DNA from: Dechloromonas hankyongensis
GTDB lineage: Bacteria; Pseudomonadota; Gammaproteobacteria; Burkholderiales; Rhodocyclaceae
Reading direction: 5' to 3'
Length of the DNA: 64,000 nt
NCBI RefSeq assembly: GCF_022012295.1
Contig: NZ_JAKLTN010000002.1
Span: forward strand, 1,302,001 to 1,366,000
Shown here: piece after piece, positions 27,164-35,617 of the stretch
Position numbering within the stretch: the first letter of the stretch is position 1
Layout of the letters: each line of letters begins with the position of its first letter
Position numbers and translations under genes: made by a program
Notes under the pieces: model-generated
Database searches by the model: none
The model's input: only the letters and a program-made list of their open reading frames with translations
Told to the model about the DNA's origin: nothing

Positions 27164-27547
27164 GTGTTTTACATAGTCGAAAGCAGCAAGTCGTTCTACG
27201 AAGCCAACCTCGACCTGGGGCCGGTGGTCGAACGCCTCGGCTTCGTCATCGTGCATCGTCAGGACCTCGGCGAAACCTTGCAGCGGCGCGGCATCGAACT
27301 CGACGAAGACTGCCAGGTGCACGAGGTCATCAATTACCGCTACGCCGCCGACCTGCTCAATATCGACATGCGTTTCAGCCTGGGTTGCCCGTGGCGCATC
27401 GCGGTATTCACCGAAAACGGCGCCACCAAGATCGGCATCGCCCGTCCGCCGGCGCTGGCCGCCGCCCTCGGCGACCATGCCGAACTCGCCCGTCTGGCGG
27501 CCGAAGTCGAGGCCAAGCTGATCCTGATCGTCGACGAAACGCGCTAA
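27164..27547 (+). CDS. DUF302 family protein
   Basis: 127 residues from a GTG with GGGGA upstream. The sequence VFYIVESSKSFYEANLDLGP, then HEVINYRYAADLLNIDMRFS and CPWRIAVFTENGATKIGIARP, fits the DUF302 fold. The function of the family is unknown; members are often near redox and sulfur genes. No signal peptide or membrane segment is seen. It follows the diguanylate cyclase by 94 nt and is followed by a dispersed-type palindrome and the bestrophin gene. Confidence 0.75.
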   Translation: MFYIVESSKSFYEANLDLGPVVERLGFVIVHRQDLGETLQRRGIELDEDCQVHEVINYRYAADLLNIDMRFSLGCPWRIAVFTENGATKIGIARPPALAAALGDHAELARLAAEVEAKLILIVDETR

Positions 27548-27570
27548 GAAGCTACTGATTTACCGCAAAA

Positions 27571-27598
27571 TGTCATTCCCGCGCAGACGGGAATGACA
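27571..27598. repeat. REP-like palindrome (TGTCATTCCCG...CGGGAATGACA)
   Basis: A perfect 11-bp inverted repeat with a 6-nt loop (CGCAGA). Palindromes with the GTCATTCCCGCG core are scattered through intergenic regions of many beta- and gammaproteobacterial genomes. I found only one copy in this window. It has no T-run, so it is unlikely to be a simple terminator. Confidence 0.65.
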
Positions 27599-27636
27599 AA
27601 TATACAGTGCTCCCCTAACTCCCTCCGCCATACCCC

Positions 27637-28557
27637 ATGATCGTCCGCCCCCATCTCCACTGGTTTCGCCTGCTTTTCGTCTGGCGCGGCTCGGTGCTGC
27701 CCTACATCCTGACCCGCCTGCTGCCCGTGCTGGCCGTTTCCGTCGCCAGCGTGCTCAGCCAGGACTGGTGGATGAGCGCCCATGCCGCCTCGGCGCTGTC
27801 CATTCCGCCCTTCACGCTGATGGGCGTGGCACTGGCCATCTTCCTCGGCTTCCGCAACTCGGTCAGCTACGACCGCTACTGGGAAGCGCGCAAGCAATGG
27901 GGCAACCTGCTCATCGCCGCCCGTTCGCTGACCCGCGAAGTGGCCAGCTTTGCCCCCGAGGCCACCGAATTGCAGCGCCGCGTCGCCCGCACCCTGGGCG
28001 CCTTCGCCTATGCGCTGAAGCACCAGTTGCGCAGCACCGATCCGCGCGTCGACCTGGCCTGCCGCCTCGATGCGGATGTCCTCGAACAGGTCTGTGCCGC
28101 CCGCTTCCCGCCGTCCGCCCTGCTCCTCTGCCTCGCCCGGGACATCGCCACGGCGCAGAAGGCCGGCCAGATCAGCGACCTGCAACTGCAAGCGCTCGAC
28201 CGCAACCTCAACCTGCTCACCGAAGCCTCCGGCGCCTGCGAGCGCATCGCCAACACGCCCATCCCCTACACCTACCGCGTGCTGATGAACCGCACCGTGG
28301 TGGTCTATTGCCTGCTGCTGCCCATCGGCCTGAGCACTTCCATCGGCTGGCTGACCGCCCTGGTCGCCCCGTTCATCGCCTATACGTTCCTGGCGCTGGA
28401 CGTCATCGGCGAGCAGATCGAGGAACCCTTCGGCAAGGAACCGAACGACCTGGCGCTGGCCTCGATGTGCCACGGCATCGAAGTCTCGGTCTGCGAACTG
28501 GTCGGTGAAACGCCGCGCGGCACGGCGCCGGAAGTGGTCGATTACGTCGTTACCTGA
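27637..28557 (+). CDS. Bestrophin family (YneE/UPF0187) ion channel
   Basis: 306 residues starting MIVRPHLHWFRLLFVWRGSV, with membrane segments near 25-45, 52-72, 215-250. The conserved FLGFRNSVSYDRYWEARKQWG stretch (about residues 69-89) and the late FIAYTFLALDVIGEQIEEPFG stretch (about 247-267) are diagnostic of bacterial bestrophins. These form pentameric channels in the inner membrane; characterised bacterial members conduct cations. The start is an ATG after a weak ribosome site. It precedes the cytochrome c' and FAD dehydrogenase genes by 64 nt and could be co-transcribed with them. Confidence 0.88.
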   Translation: MIVRPHLHWFRLLFVWRGSVLPYILTRLLPVLAVSVASVLSQDWWMSAHAASALSIPPFTLMGVALAIFLGFRNSVSYDRYWEARKQWGNLLIAARSLTREVASFAPEATELQRRVARTLGAFAYALKHQLRSTDPRVDLACRLDADVLEQVCAARFPPSALLLCLARDIATAQKAGQISDLQLQALDRNLNLLTEASGACERIANTPIPYTYRVLMNRTVVVYCLLLPIGLSTSIGWLTALVAPFIAYTFLALDVIGEQIEEPFGKEPNDLALASMCHGIEVSVCELVGETPRGTAPEVVDYVVT

Positions 28558-28621
28558 CGTCAGGAAAAGGACAGGGCGCAGCACGTATAATTCGCCCTTT
28601 CCCGTCCGTCCTGCCGCCACC

Positions 28622-29074
28622 ATGTCCAAGCCCTTCCGAATCGGCCTCGTCGTCCTCGCCGCCACCCTGCTCGCCGCCTGTGGCGAACCGGAGGACACCC
28701 GTCCCGGACAGCCGGTCAAGCACCGCCAGCAGGCGTTCAAGGAGATCATCAAATCCTTCGAGCCAATGGGCGTCATGCTGCGCAAGGGCAGCTTCGATGC
28801 CGAGCGTTTCGACAAGCTGTCGGCCGAGCTGGTCGCCAAGCGCGACGGGCCATGGTCGTACTTCGGGCCGGACACCAACTACCCGCCGACCAAGGCGACC
28901 GCCGAGGTGTGGAAGCAGCCGGAAGAATTCGAGAAGGACAAGCAGGCCTTCATCGCCGCCACCGACAAGCTGCAGGAAGCGGTCAAGAGCCGCGACAAGG
29001 CGGCGGTCGAAAAGGCCTACGATGCCGTGCACGACAGCTGCAAGACCTGCCACAAGCAGTTCAAGGAACGCTGA
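28622..29074 (+). CDS. Lipid-anchored cytochrome c' family protein
   Basis: 150 residues. The N-terminus MSKPFRIGLVVLAATLLAAC is a lipoprotein signal with lipobox LAAC, so the mature protein is predicted to be membrane-tethered in the periplasm. The C-terminal helix carries one haem site, CKTCH, close to the end as in class II cytochromes c'. Such proteins bind NO or other gases and can transfer electrons. Most cytochromes c' are soluble, so the lipobox is notable. The ATG at 28622 begins the signal. The FAD dehydrogenase gene starts 14 nt after its stop. Confidence 0.85.
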   Translation: MSKPFRIGLVVLAATLLAACGEPEDTRPGQPVKHRQQAFKEIIKSFEPMGVMLRKGSFDAERFDKLSAELVAKRDGPWSYFGPDTNYPPTKATAEVWKQPEEFEKDKQAFIAATDKLQEAVKSRDKAAVEKAYDAVHDSCKTCHKQFKER

Positions 29075-29088
29075 GAGACCGCCCCGCC

Positions 29089-30717
29089 ATGCTGCGCCTC
29101 ACCGAACTGAAGCTCCCGCTCGACCACGCGGCCGATGCCCTGCGGCCGGCCATCTGCCAGCGCCTGGGCATCGCCGATACCGACCTGATCGATTTCTCGC
29201 TCTTTCGCCGCGGCTACGACGCGCGCAAGAAATCGGCCATTACGCTGATCTACACCGTCGATTGCACACTGCGTGACGAGGCCGCCGTTTTCAAGCGCCT
29301 GGACTGCGACCGCAACATCGGCCCGACGCCGGACATGGCCTACAAGGTCGTCGCCCAGGCACCGGCCGATCTGAAGGAGCGCCCCATCGTCATCGGCATG
29401 GGCCCCTGCGGTTTCATGGCCGCCCTGCTTCTGGCCCAGATGGGTTTTCGCCCCATCGTGCTCGAGCGCGGCAAGATCGTCCGCGAGCGGACCAAGGACA
29501 CCTGGGGCCTGTGGCGCAGGAACACGCTGAATCCGGAATCCAACGTGCAGTTCGGCGAAGGCGGCGCCGGCACCTTCTCGGACGGCAAGTTGTACAGCCA
29601 GATCAAGGACCCCAACTTCTACGGGCGCAAGGTGCTCGAGGAGTTCGTCAAGGCCGGCGCGCCGGAAGAGATCATCTACGTCAGCAAGCCGCACGTTGGC
29701 ACTTTCCGGCTGGTCAAGATGGTCGAGAACATCCGCCAAAACATCGTCGACCTGGGCGGCGAAATCCGCTTCGAGGCCAAGGTAGACCAGCTACTGCGCG
29801 ACAACAGCCAGGTGGTCGGCGTCGAACTGGCCGGAGGCGAGCGCCTGATGAGCCGCCATGTCGTGCTGGCGGTGGGCCACAGCGCCCGCGACACCTTCCA
29901 GATGCTGTACGACGCCGGCGTCTACATCGAAGCCAAACCCTTCGCCATCGGCTTCCGTGTCGAGCACCCGCAGACCCTGGTCGACCACGCCCGCTTCGGC
30001 CCCAATGCCGGCAACGAAATCCTCGGCGCCGCCGACTACAAGCTGGTCCATCACTGCAAGAACGGCCGTGCTGCCTACAGCTTCTGCATGTGCCCAGGCG
30101 GCCAGGTGGTCGCCGCCACCTCGGAACCCGGCCGCGTGGTGACCAACGGCATGAGCCAGTATTCGCGCGCCGAACGCAACGCCAACTCGGCGCTGGTCGT
30201 GAATATCGATCCCGAGGATTTCCCCGGCGATTTCAAGAAGAACCCGCTGATCGGCATGGACTTCCAGCGCCACTGGGAAGCAGCTGCCTTCGTCGCCGGT
30301 GGCGGCGACTACAGCGCCCCGGCACAAAAGATCGGCGACTTCCTGGCCGGCCGACCATCCACGGCCCCGGGCACGGTCGAACCGTCCTACCAGCCGGGCG
30401 TACGGTGGACCGACCTTGGTAGCTGCGTACCAACTTACGTGACCGAGGCGCTGCGCGAGGCAATTCCCGCCTTCGACCGCCAGATCAAGGGTTTCGCCAT
30501 GGCCGACGCGGTGCTCACCGGCGTCGAGACGCGCACCTCGTCGCCGATCCGCATCAAGCGCGGCGCTGACTACCAGAGCATCAACACCCGCGGCCTCTAC
30601 CCGGCCGGCGAAGGTGCGGGCTACGCCGGCGGCATCCTGTCGGCCGGCGTGGACGGCATCAAGGTCGCCGAGGCCGTGGCGCTGTCCATGGTAAACGCAG
30701 AAAAAAACCTGGCCTGA
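29089..30717 (+). CDS. FAD-dependent dehydrogenase (COG2509 type)
   Basis: 542 residues. A ~95-residue N-terminal domain (MLRLTELKLPLDHAADAL) precedes the FAD-binding motif PIVIGMGPCGFMAALLLAQMG. Further family stretches are FGEGGAGTFSDGKLYSQIKD, KPFAIGFRVEHPQ, AYSFCMCPGGQVVAA and YPAGEGAGYAGGILSAGVDG. The family is a widespread uncharacterised flavoprotein; the reaction is unknown. The ATG at 29089 was chosen because it starts the conserved N-terminal domain and lies 14 nt after the cytochrome c' stop; the frame is open further upstream but overlaps that gene. Confidence 0.88.
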   Translation: MLRLTELKLPLDHAADALRPAICQRLGIADTDLIDFSLFRRGYDARKKSAITLIYTVDCTLRDEAAVFKRLDCDRNIGPTPDMAYKVVAQAPADLKERPIVIGMGPCGFMAALLLAQMGFRPIVLERGKIVRERTKDTWGLWRRNTLNPESNVQFGEGGAGTFSDGKLYSQIKDPNFYGRKVLEEFVKAGAPEEIIYVSKPHVGTFRLVKMVENIRQNIVDLGGEIRFEAKVDQLLRDNSQVVGVELAGGERLMSRHVVLAVGHSARDTFQMLYDAGVYIEAKPFAIGFRVEHPQTLVDHARFGPNAGNEILGAADYKLVHHCKNGRAAYSFCMCPGGQVVAATSEPGRVVTNGMSQYSRAERNANSALVVNIDPEDFPGDFKKNPLIGMDFQRHWEAAAFVAGGGDYSAPAQKIGDFLAGRPSTAPGTVEPSYQPGVRWTDLGSCVPTYVTEALREAIPAFDRQIKGFAMADAVLTGVETRTSSPIRIKRGADYQSINTRGLYPAGEGAGYAGGILSAGVDGIKVAEAVALSMVNAEKNLA

Positions 30718-31500
30718 ATGACGTCCGTGCAGTGCCCGAGTGCTTGGTAAGTGCTCGGCAATCAGCTTCAGTTCGATATTTTGCTTGTCGGCCTTTGCCG
30801 ACGTTCAAGCATCCAGCCGACAGTCTGCCAAGCGTCAGGGAGCGGATGCTCAAGCTTCACTTGCGCCGAACAGCCGCTTTGCGATTCGGCGAATGCGAAC
30901 TATTGACACAAAAGCGGACCTTTAATACTGGAGTAGGCCATCATTTGCACTACCCTCGGTGGCTGCCTCGACATACGTTCGGCATACAAATAGCCGTTGG
31001 CACCGCAGAGCATTGCGCAGTTGGCATAGGGGCTGGCGGTCAGGTGAACAAGTTGGCCCTTTGCAAAAGTGACGGTCACCGTACATGAGTCCTCGGTATT
31101 GTCGCTTCGCGCCACGAGTGCTCGGCCGTTCCATTTCCCAACTCCCGAGAAATCACAGACGTGCAGATCATCGAACGTGAAGCTAACTTCAATTTGAAAG
31201 TGTGATGGGTCAATTCGTGCAACTAGCACTCGATCCGTCACAGTGACCCGATCACATTGGGCAGGGTGCCCGCCAGGACATTGACCAACCCAATCTCGAA
31301 CTTGATGAGGCCGAGTGTACTGTCCGACAAGGCGGCTGGGATGTCTGCTATCGGGAGAAATCGACAATGGCCGAATGAGGCCGACTCCTGCCTAATCCAA
31401 TTACATCTCAGGCATGATGCCCCACCAATGGCTGCTCTCAAAATTGGACTGAAAGCCTGCGCCCCATTACGGCCGGCTAGTTTTAGCAGCCGTTGGCAGG
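30718..31500. other. AT-richer, gene-poor stretch with degenerate repeat fragments
   Basis: Base composition drops visibly compared with neighbours. It holds an inverted repeat CGCCGAA (30864-30870) and TTCGGCG (30885-30891), a TGTCTGCTATCGGG-like fragment near 31341 and the 12-mer AGCAGCCGTTGG at 31485-31496, which recurs at 33117-33128. One possible hypothetical gene on the minus strand is listed separately. The rest shows nothing I can support as coding. Confidence 0.5.
30900..31367 (-). CDS. Hypothetical protein, possibly a decayed gene
   Basis: A 155-codon frame on the minus strand. The middle and C-terminal part (HVCDFSGVGKWNGRALV, then CTVTVTFAKGQLVHL and CAMLCGANGYLYAE) looks like a beta-rich cysteine-containing domain found in small uncharacterised periplasmic or lipoproteins. 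No signal peptide is present at the N-terminus, where the residues look random, and there is no clear ribosome site, so the true start may be lost or further in. It could be a fragment left after transfer. Composition is lower in GC than flanking genes. Confidence 0.35.
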   Translation of the reverse strand: MSISPDSRHPSRLVGQYTRPHQVRDWVGQCPGGHPAQCDRVTVTDRVLVARIDPSHFQIEVSFTFDDLHVCDFSGVGKWNGRALVARSDNTEDSCTVTVTFAKGQLVHLTASPYANCAMLCGANGYLYAERMSRQPPRVVQMMAYSSIKGPLLCQ

Positions 31501-32739
31501 CTAATCCGGAAGCTCTGCGTCACACATTGCGGCGGTGCTCACCGAATGCAAAGACTGTGCATAAGCGCTACCTTGATTGCCATCACTAATCAGGGAGTCG
31601 AATATACACAAGAGATGCGTCAGTTCGTCGCCATGGGCATAGGTGGTGACAAAATGTTCACGACAGTTTGCCGAAGCTTGACTCCAATAGAGGTCGTCCA
31701 CAAATAGACGCTCTACTTCATTTGCTGCGGCTTGCGGGTCTATAACGACCCGATGTCCCGATATCACCCCCTGTTGCGCGCTGACTTCAGTGAATGCGAG
31801 CGTCGGGACACCGCGCGCCCAAGCCTGTAGGAATACATTCGGCATACCTTCGACAGTAGATGTATTGACGACGACCCGTGCCCGATCGAAGTATGGCTCG
31901 ACTTTGGCAAGAGGCAGAAATCCCATGAACTCAACATTCGACATCGCGTTGGCCGCGCTCCGTATGGCCTCGAAATACGATGCATCGTTGGGACCGTTGC
32001 TTCCGCCAATCATTACAAAGCGCCGCTGAGGCAACAGCCGGGCTAGTTCAAGCAAAAGTTCGGCTCGTTTGTGCGGACGGAGCATGGCTACCCAAAGAAC
32101 GTATTCGCCAGGTCCGGGAGATGCATCCGCTGGCAGTTCATAGCAGCTAGGGATAAGGATCGCCGAGCGGCCATAATGCTCACGGCAATTCCGCTGCTGA
32201 ATTTTGTTTTGAGCAAGCACCGTATCGACTGCGGCCAATCCGCGCTCGAAGAGCCATCGATCACGGCGGTAGCGGATGAGCTGGTGCCCAGGGATAAAAT
32301 CCGTATCTAGGGCACCTGCATAGACCGAGTGCTTGCCGTATGTACGGCAAAATCCGGCCATGACTGCCGTAATCACGCCAGCCGAGCGCTGATAGTAGAT
32401 ATCGGCATCTACCTCACGCATTGCTTGCCAAATACTGCTCAAGCGCGGATGCAGGAAGCGTAGTACCGGAAGTCCAGCATCAGCCGAATAAGCACGAACA
32501 ACTGTTATGTTGTCCACAACGGCTTGTTTCGGCTGGCCGTAATCTAGGCAGATCATGGACACCCGGTAACCGTTGCGCACCAGCAAACGGGCAAGAATGC
32601 ATTGCTGCACTTCAGCGCCACCCACTACCTCAATGCTGGCTTGCCCGGACAGTACCGGCCATGCGTTAGGGGCGACAAAGCAAATGTGCGGCTTTCGGCT
32701 TGAAGTTGGCCCCTGGGAGGTCGGCGCGTCGTCGCGCAT
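31501..32739 (-). CDS. Glycosyltransferase family 4 (group 1)
   Basis: About 412 residues from ATG 32739 (an upstream TTG at 32817 is possible). The N-terminal Rossmann half begins HICFVAPNAWPVLSG and has the GGAEVQQCILARLLVRNGY stretch. The C-terminal half has YVLWVAMLRPHKRAELLLEL and NTSTVEGMPNVFLQAWARGV, in which the E-x7-E-like nucleotide-sugar motif of GT4 enzymes is replaced by the EGMPN form. It would transfer a sugar from an NDP-sugar to a surface glycan or lipid. It is alone, without a glycan cluster, and its composition is clearly AT-richer than its neighbours, suggesting acquisition by transfer. Confidence 0.8.
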   Translation of the reverse strand: MRDDAPTSQGPTSSRKPHICFVAPNAWPVLSGQASIEVVGGAEVQQCILARLLVRNGYRVSMICLDYGQPKQAVVDNITVVRAYSADAGLPVLRFLHPRLSSIWQAMREVDADIYYQRSAGVITAVMAGFCRTYGKHSVYAGALDTDFIPGHQLIRYRRDRWLFERGLAAVDTVLAQNKIQQRNCREHYGRSAILIPSCYELPADASPGPGEYVLWVAMLRPHKRAELLLELARLLPQRRFVMIGGSNGPNDASYFEAIRSAANAMSNVEFMGFLPLAKVEPYFDRARVVVNTSTVEGMPNVFLQAWARGVPTLAFTEVSAQQGVISGHRVVIDPQAAANEVERLFVDDLYWSQASANCREHFVTTYAHGDELTHLLCIFDSLISDGNQGSAYAQSLHSVSTAAMCDAELPD

Positions 32740-33410
32740 GGGACTTTCGGATATACGTCGCACGATGCACGGACCAGACAATGGTTTGGTATCCAATTCG
32801 GCGCTCCTGAGTGACAACGTTCACGATGCAGTATCGATGTGCTTCACCACGAGTCTAGCCAGCGCTTTAATGCCGCCCGTTAATCAGCGATAGTTCCAAC
32901 GGCAGCGACCATTTGGCATATGTCACCGGTAACCAAGCGATGCCGGTCACACAGTTGAATAGCCGAGGACCTTGTTCAGCTGCCATCAGCGTTAATTTCA
33001 ACGTGCTTGCCTAAACCCGACGGTCTGAGTCCGTGGACGCATTACCTATTGATATTCGATGACGCCCTTGAAAGGCAGCTTGTGGCCGGTAGCACCAGGT
33101 GGCCACAGTGCAGATAAGCAGCCGTTGGAAAAACGGAAATATTTGAACGTCGGCATACTGGGATATAGCCCCGAAGGCACCCCCAAAGATCGTCCTTGAT
33201 CTTCTCGGCATGACCGACGCCTGGGTTCTCGCGATGAGCGAAGCCGACGCGCAGATTGCCGCGTTGGCTTGAGGCCGGCAGCAGGTGCAAAAAGGCCCGG
33301 ACGCTCCTAGCAAGACTGACGGCAAGGAGCATTCGGAACGGCAACTCCTGGGGAATGGAACGCCGCGGCTCGACCGTTGTCATCTGAAGAATTCCCCAGG
33401 GAGTTCGGTC
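32740..33410. other. Non-coding stretch with repeat fragments, possible gene remnants
   Basis: About 670 nt without a convincing gene. The 12-mer AGCAGCCGTTGG recurs at 33117-33128. A short open stretch at 33147-33272 ends DAWVLAMSEADAQIAALA and could be the C-terminus of a lost gene, but I do not recognise it. Near the 3' end, CTCCTGGGGAAT (33345-33356) and ATTCCCCAGGGAG (33391-33403) form an inverted repeat with one bulge, overlapping the ribosome site of the next gene. Confidence 0.45.
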
Positions 33411-33728
33411 ATGCAAGAACGAGAATCGTCGCCGGTCTTTTACCGCTATTTTTTCTTCAGTTGGCTGTTCCGCGACGCCGGCCGGGGCAGTCTGTCCGAG
33501 CGCCGCGCTGCGTGGCACCACAACTTGGCCCAAGCGCGCTGGCTGCCGACCTATCTGCGGCGCTGGCTGACGCTGAGCGCACTGTTCTTCTCGGGCGGCG
33601 TCGGCGCGGAAGCCATCGGCGGCGTCTGGTCGTGCGCCGCATGCTTCGTTCTCTTTTCGTCGGCGCTGCCGGTCGTCTCGGTCATTATCGTCGCGATGCT
33701 CGGCTTCCGCTATTTGCCGAGCCCCTGA
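33411..33728 (+). CDS. Small membrane protein of unknown function
   Basis: 105 residues starting MQERESSPVFYRYFFFSWLF. It has an aromatic N-terminal segment, a basic middle (WHHNLAQARWLPTYLRRW) and two hydrophobic segments near 57-75 and 78-98. The ATG at 33411 is preceded by CAGGGAG. GC content returns to the chromosomal norm here. I recognise it only as a type of small inner-membrane protein seen in Rhodocyclales; no function can be assigned. Confidence 0.6.
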   Translation: MQERESSPVFYRYFFFSWLFRDAGRGSLSERRAAWHHNLAQARWLPTYLRRWLTLSALFFSGGVGAEAIGGVWSCAACFVLFSSALPVVSVIIVAMLGFRYLPSP

Positions 33729-33861
33729 ACTGCGGTTCGGCGGGCACTTAGTGGGAACAGTTTTCTTAGGCAGGTCTGAGCGGCGGGAATGGCCGATTTC
33801 CTACCTGGCACCCCACCCGCATTTGTTGGCCAAGCGCATGGAGTGGGCGTGCGCCTCGCCA

Positions 33862-34623
33862 TCACGCCAGGTAACGCAGCACCAGGCTGGCCCCGCTGAC
33901 CACCAACAAGCCGTTGAGCAACCTGAACAACTGCTGGCGGCTGATGCGCAGGTCGATGTGGTGGCCGGTATAGACGCCGAGCGCCATGGCCGGCACGAAA
34001 GCCAGGGCCGTGGCCAGCAGCTTGAGGTCGAGCAGACCGAGCGACAGGCAGAGCACGATGCGCCAGGCCGTCGACAAGGCGATCAGCGCCGCCTGGGTCG
34101 CCCGGAAGGCAGTGCGGCTCTCGAGGGTGCGTTCCAGATAGGCGGCGTAGATGAAGCCGCCGCTGCCGAACAGGCCGCCCAGTACACCGCCGAACAGGCC
34201 GTGGCCGAAGGCAAAGCGCGGTAGCCCTGCCTCCTCCTGGCGTTTGATCAGCCCCTTGAGGCCCTGGACGACGACGAAGCCGCCGAGCGCTACGGCCATC
34301 AAGGCCGGCGGCAGTTGGGCCAGGACCAGCACCCCGAGCAGTTGCCCGGCCAGCATGCCGGGGAACAGCCGCATGAAGGCGCCCCAGGCGACTTCCTTGC
34401 GGGCCCGCCAGCCGCGCAGCGAGGAACCGGCGAAATCGAGGATGGCGAGCAGCGGGATCACCTTGCCGACCGGCATCAGCATGGCCAGCGGCCCGCTGGC
34501 CATCAGCGCCGAACCGAAGCCGACCAGGGTGAATACGGCATAGGCGACAACCACCCCGAGCAGCGCCCAGGCCAGGGCGGCGGGATGGTTCGCCAGGTCG
34601 AGAAGAAAAGTGAAATCGGGCAT
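33862..34623 (-). CDS. TauE/SafE family transporter (sulfite exporter type)
   Basis: 253 residues with about eight hydrophobic segments. The two inverted half-repeats are marked by FTLVGFGSALMASGPLAMLMP and GGVLGGLFGSGGFIYAAYLE, each with the Gly-rich loop of the family. Members export sulfite, sulfoacetate or other organic anions. It is divergent from a LysR regulator with 94 nt between starts, a layout that suggests the regulator controls it. Substrate is unknown. Confidence 0.87.
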   Translation of the reverse strand: MPDFTFLLDLANHPAALAWALLGVVVAYAVFTLVGFGSALMASGPLAMLMPVGKVIPLLAILDFAGSSLRGWRARKEVAWGAFMRLFPGMLAGQLLGVLVLAQLPPALMAVALGGFVVVQGLKGLIKRQEEAGLPRFAFGHGLFGGVLGGLFGSGGFIYAAYLERTLESRTAFRATQAALIALSTAWRIVLCLSLGLLDLKLLATALAFVPAMALGVYTGHHIDLRISRQQLFRLLNGLLVVSGASLVLRYLA

Positions 34624-34717
34624 GGTCGCCGCCTCCGGGTAATGAACGATTTCATTTTGCGGAGCGATGCGGTATAAAACAAATACCGATTTATTGCCTT
34701 ATCCATGCCGAAAACGC

Positions 34718-35617
34718 ATGCCTAGCCTGAAGCAGATCCGCTATTTCCTGACCGTCGCCGATCTCGGCGGCTTCACACCGGCCGCCGCCGCCCTGTTCGT
34801 CGCCCAGCCCGCGCTCAGCCGGCAGGTCGCCCAACTGGAGGAGGAACTTGGCTTTGTGCTGTTCGAGCGCGAGCCGCGGGGCGTGCGCCTGACGCCGGCC
34901 GGCGCCGTCTATCGCGACCGGGTGACTGCCGTCCAGAACCTGCTGGCTGCGGCGGCCGAGGAAGGCGGGCAACTGGCCAATGGCGAAGCGGGCGTGCTGC
35001 GCCTGCTGCATTCCAGCTCCATTCCGGCGAGCAGCCTGCTGCCGGTCATCGAACGCTTCCTGCATGCCTGCCCGAAGGCCCGCATCGATCTCGACCGCAT
35101 CGCTTCCGAACTGCAGGTGACGGAAGTGGCGAGCGGCAAGGCCGACCTCGGGGTCATCCGCCTGCCGGTCCTGCGGCGCGACGCCGGCGTGCGCTTCATC
35201 AAACTGCCGGCCGAGCGCCTGTGGGTTGCCCTGCCCGCCGGGCATGCGCTGGCCGGCCACGACAGTCTCTGTATGGCCGACCTGCAGCGGGAAGCCTTCG
35301 TTTCCGCCGTCCATCGCGAACGCGGCGGCCTGGCCCGGCTGGTCACCGACCTCTGCCTGCGCCAGGGCTTCGTGCCGCGCACCGCCCGCGTCGTGTCACG
35401 CAAGACGTCGATGCTCAACCTGGTCGCCGCCGGGCTGGGCATCGCGGTGATCCCCGAGCGCATGACGACGCAACAGCTCGCTGGCGTGGCCTACCGGCCG
35501 CTGCGCGACCCCGAGGCCGTCGCTCTCAGCGCATTGGTGTTGCCGGCGCAGCCAACGCCGCTGGCCCAGGCTTTCGCCGACCTGATGACGCAGGACGCAG
35601 CGCCCGAAACAGCCTAG
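34718..35617 (+). CDS. LysR-family transcriptional regulator
   Basis: 299 residues. The N-terminal winged helix-turn-helix (about 1-60) is MPSLKQIRYFLTVADLGGFT followed by ALFVAQPALSRQVAQLEEEL. The C-terminal periplasmic-binding-protein-like effector domain spans about 90-290. The ATG at 34718 begins the canonical HTH. It is divergent from the TauE/SafE gene and likely regulates it. Its stop codon overlaps the stop of the convergent GST gene within CTAG (35614-35617). Confidence 0.93.
   Translation: MPSLKQIRYFLTVADLGGFTPAAAALFVAQPALSRQVAQLEEELGFVLFEREPRGVRLTPAGAVYRDRVTAVQNLLAAAAEEGGQLANGEAGVLRLLHSSSIPASSLLPVIERFLHACPKARIDLDRIASELQVTEVASGKADLGVIRLPVLRRDAGVRFIKLPAERLWVALPAGHALAGHDSLCMADLQREAFVSAVHRERGGLARLVTDLCLRQGFVPRTARVVSRKTSMLNLVAAGLGIAVIPERMTTQQLAGVAYRPLRDPEAVALSALVLPAQPTPLAQAFADLMTQDAAPETA

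Noticed and set aside
33147-33272. Short open stretch ending DAWVLAMSEADAQIAALA as the remnant of a transposase.
   Set aside because: It matches no transposase I know and is too short to call; mentioned only as part of the non-coding stretch.
33751-34677. Plus-strand open frames opposite the TauE/SafE gene.
   Set aside because: Low-complexity antisense products; the minus strand gives a typical membrane transporter.
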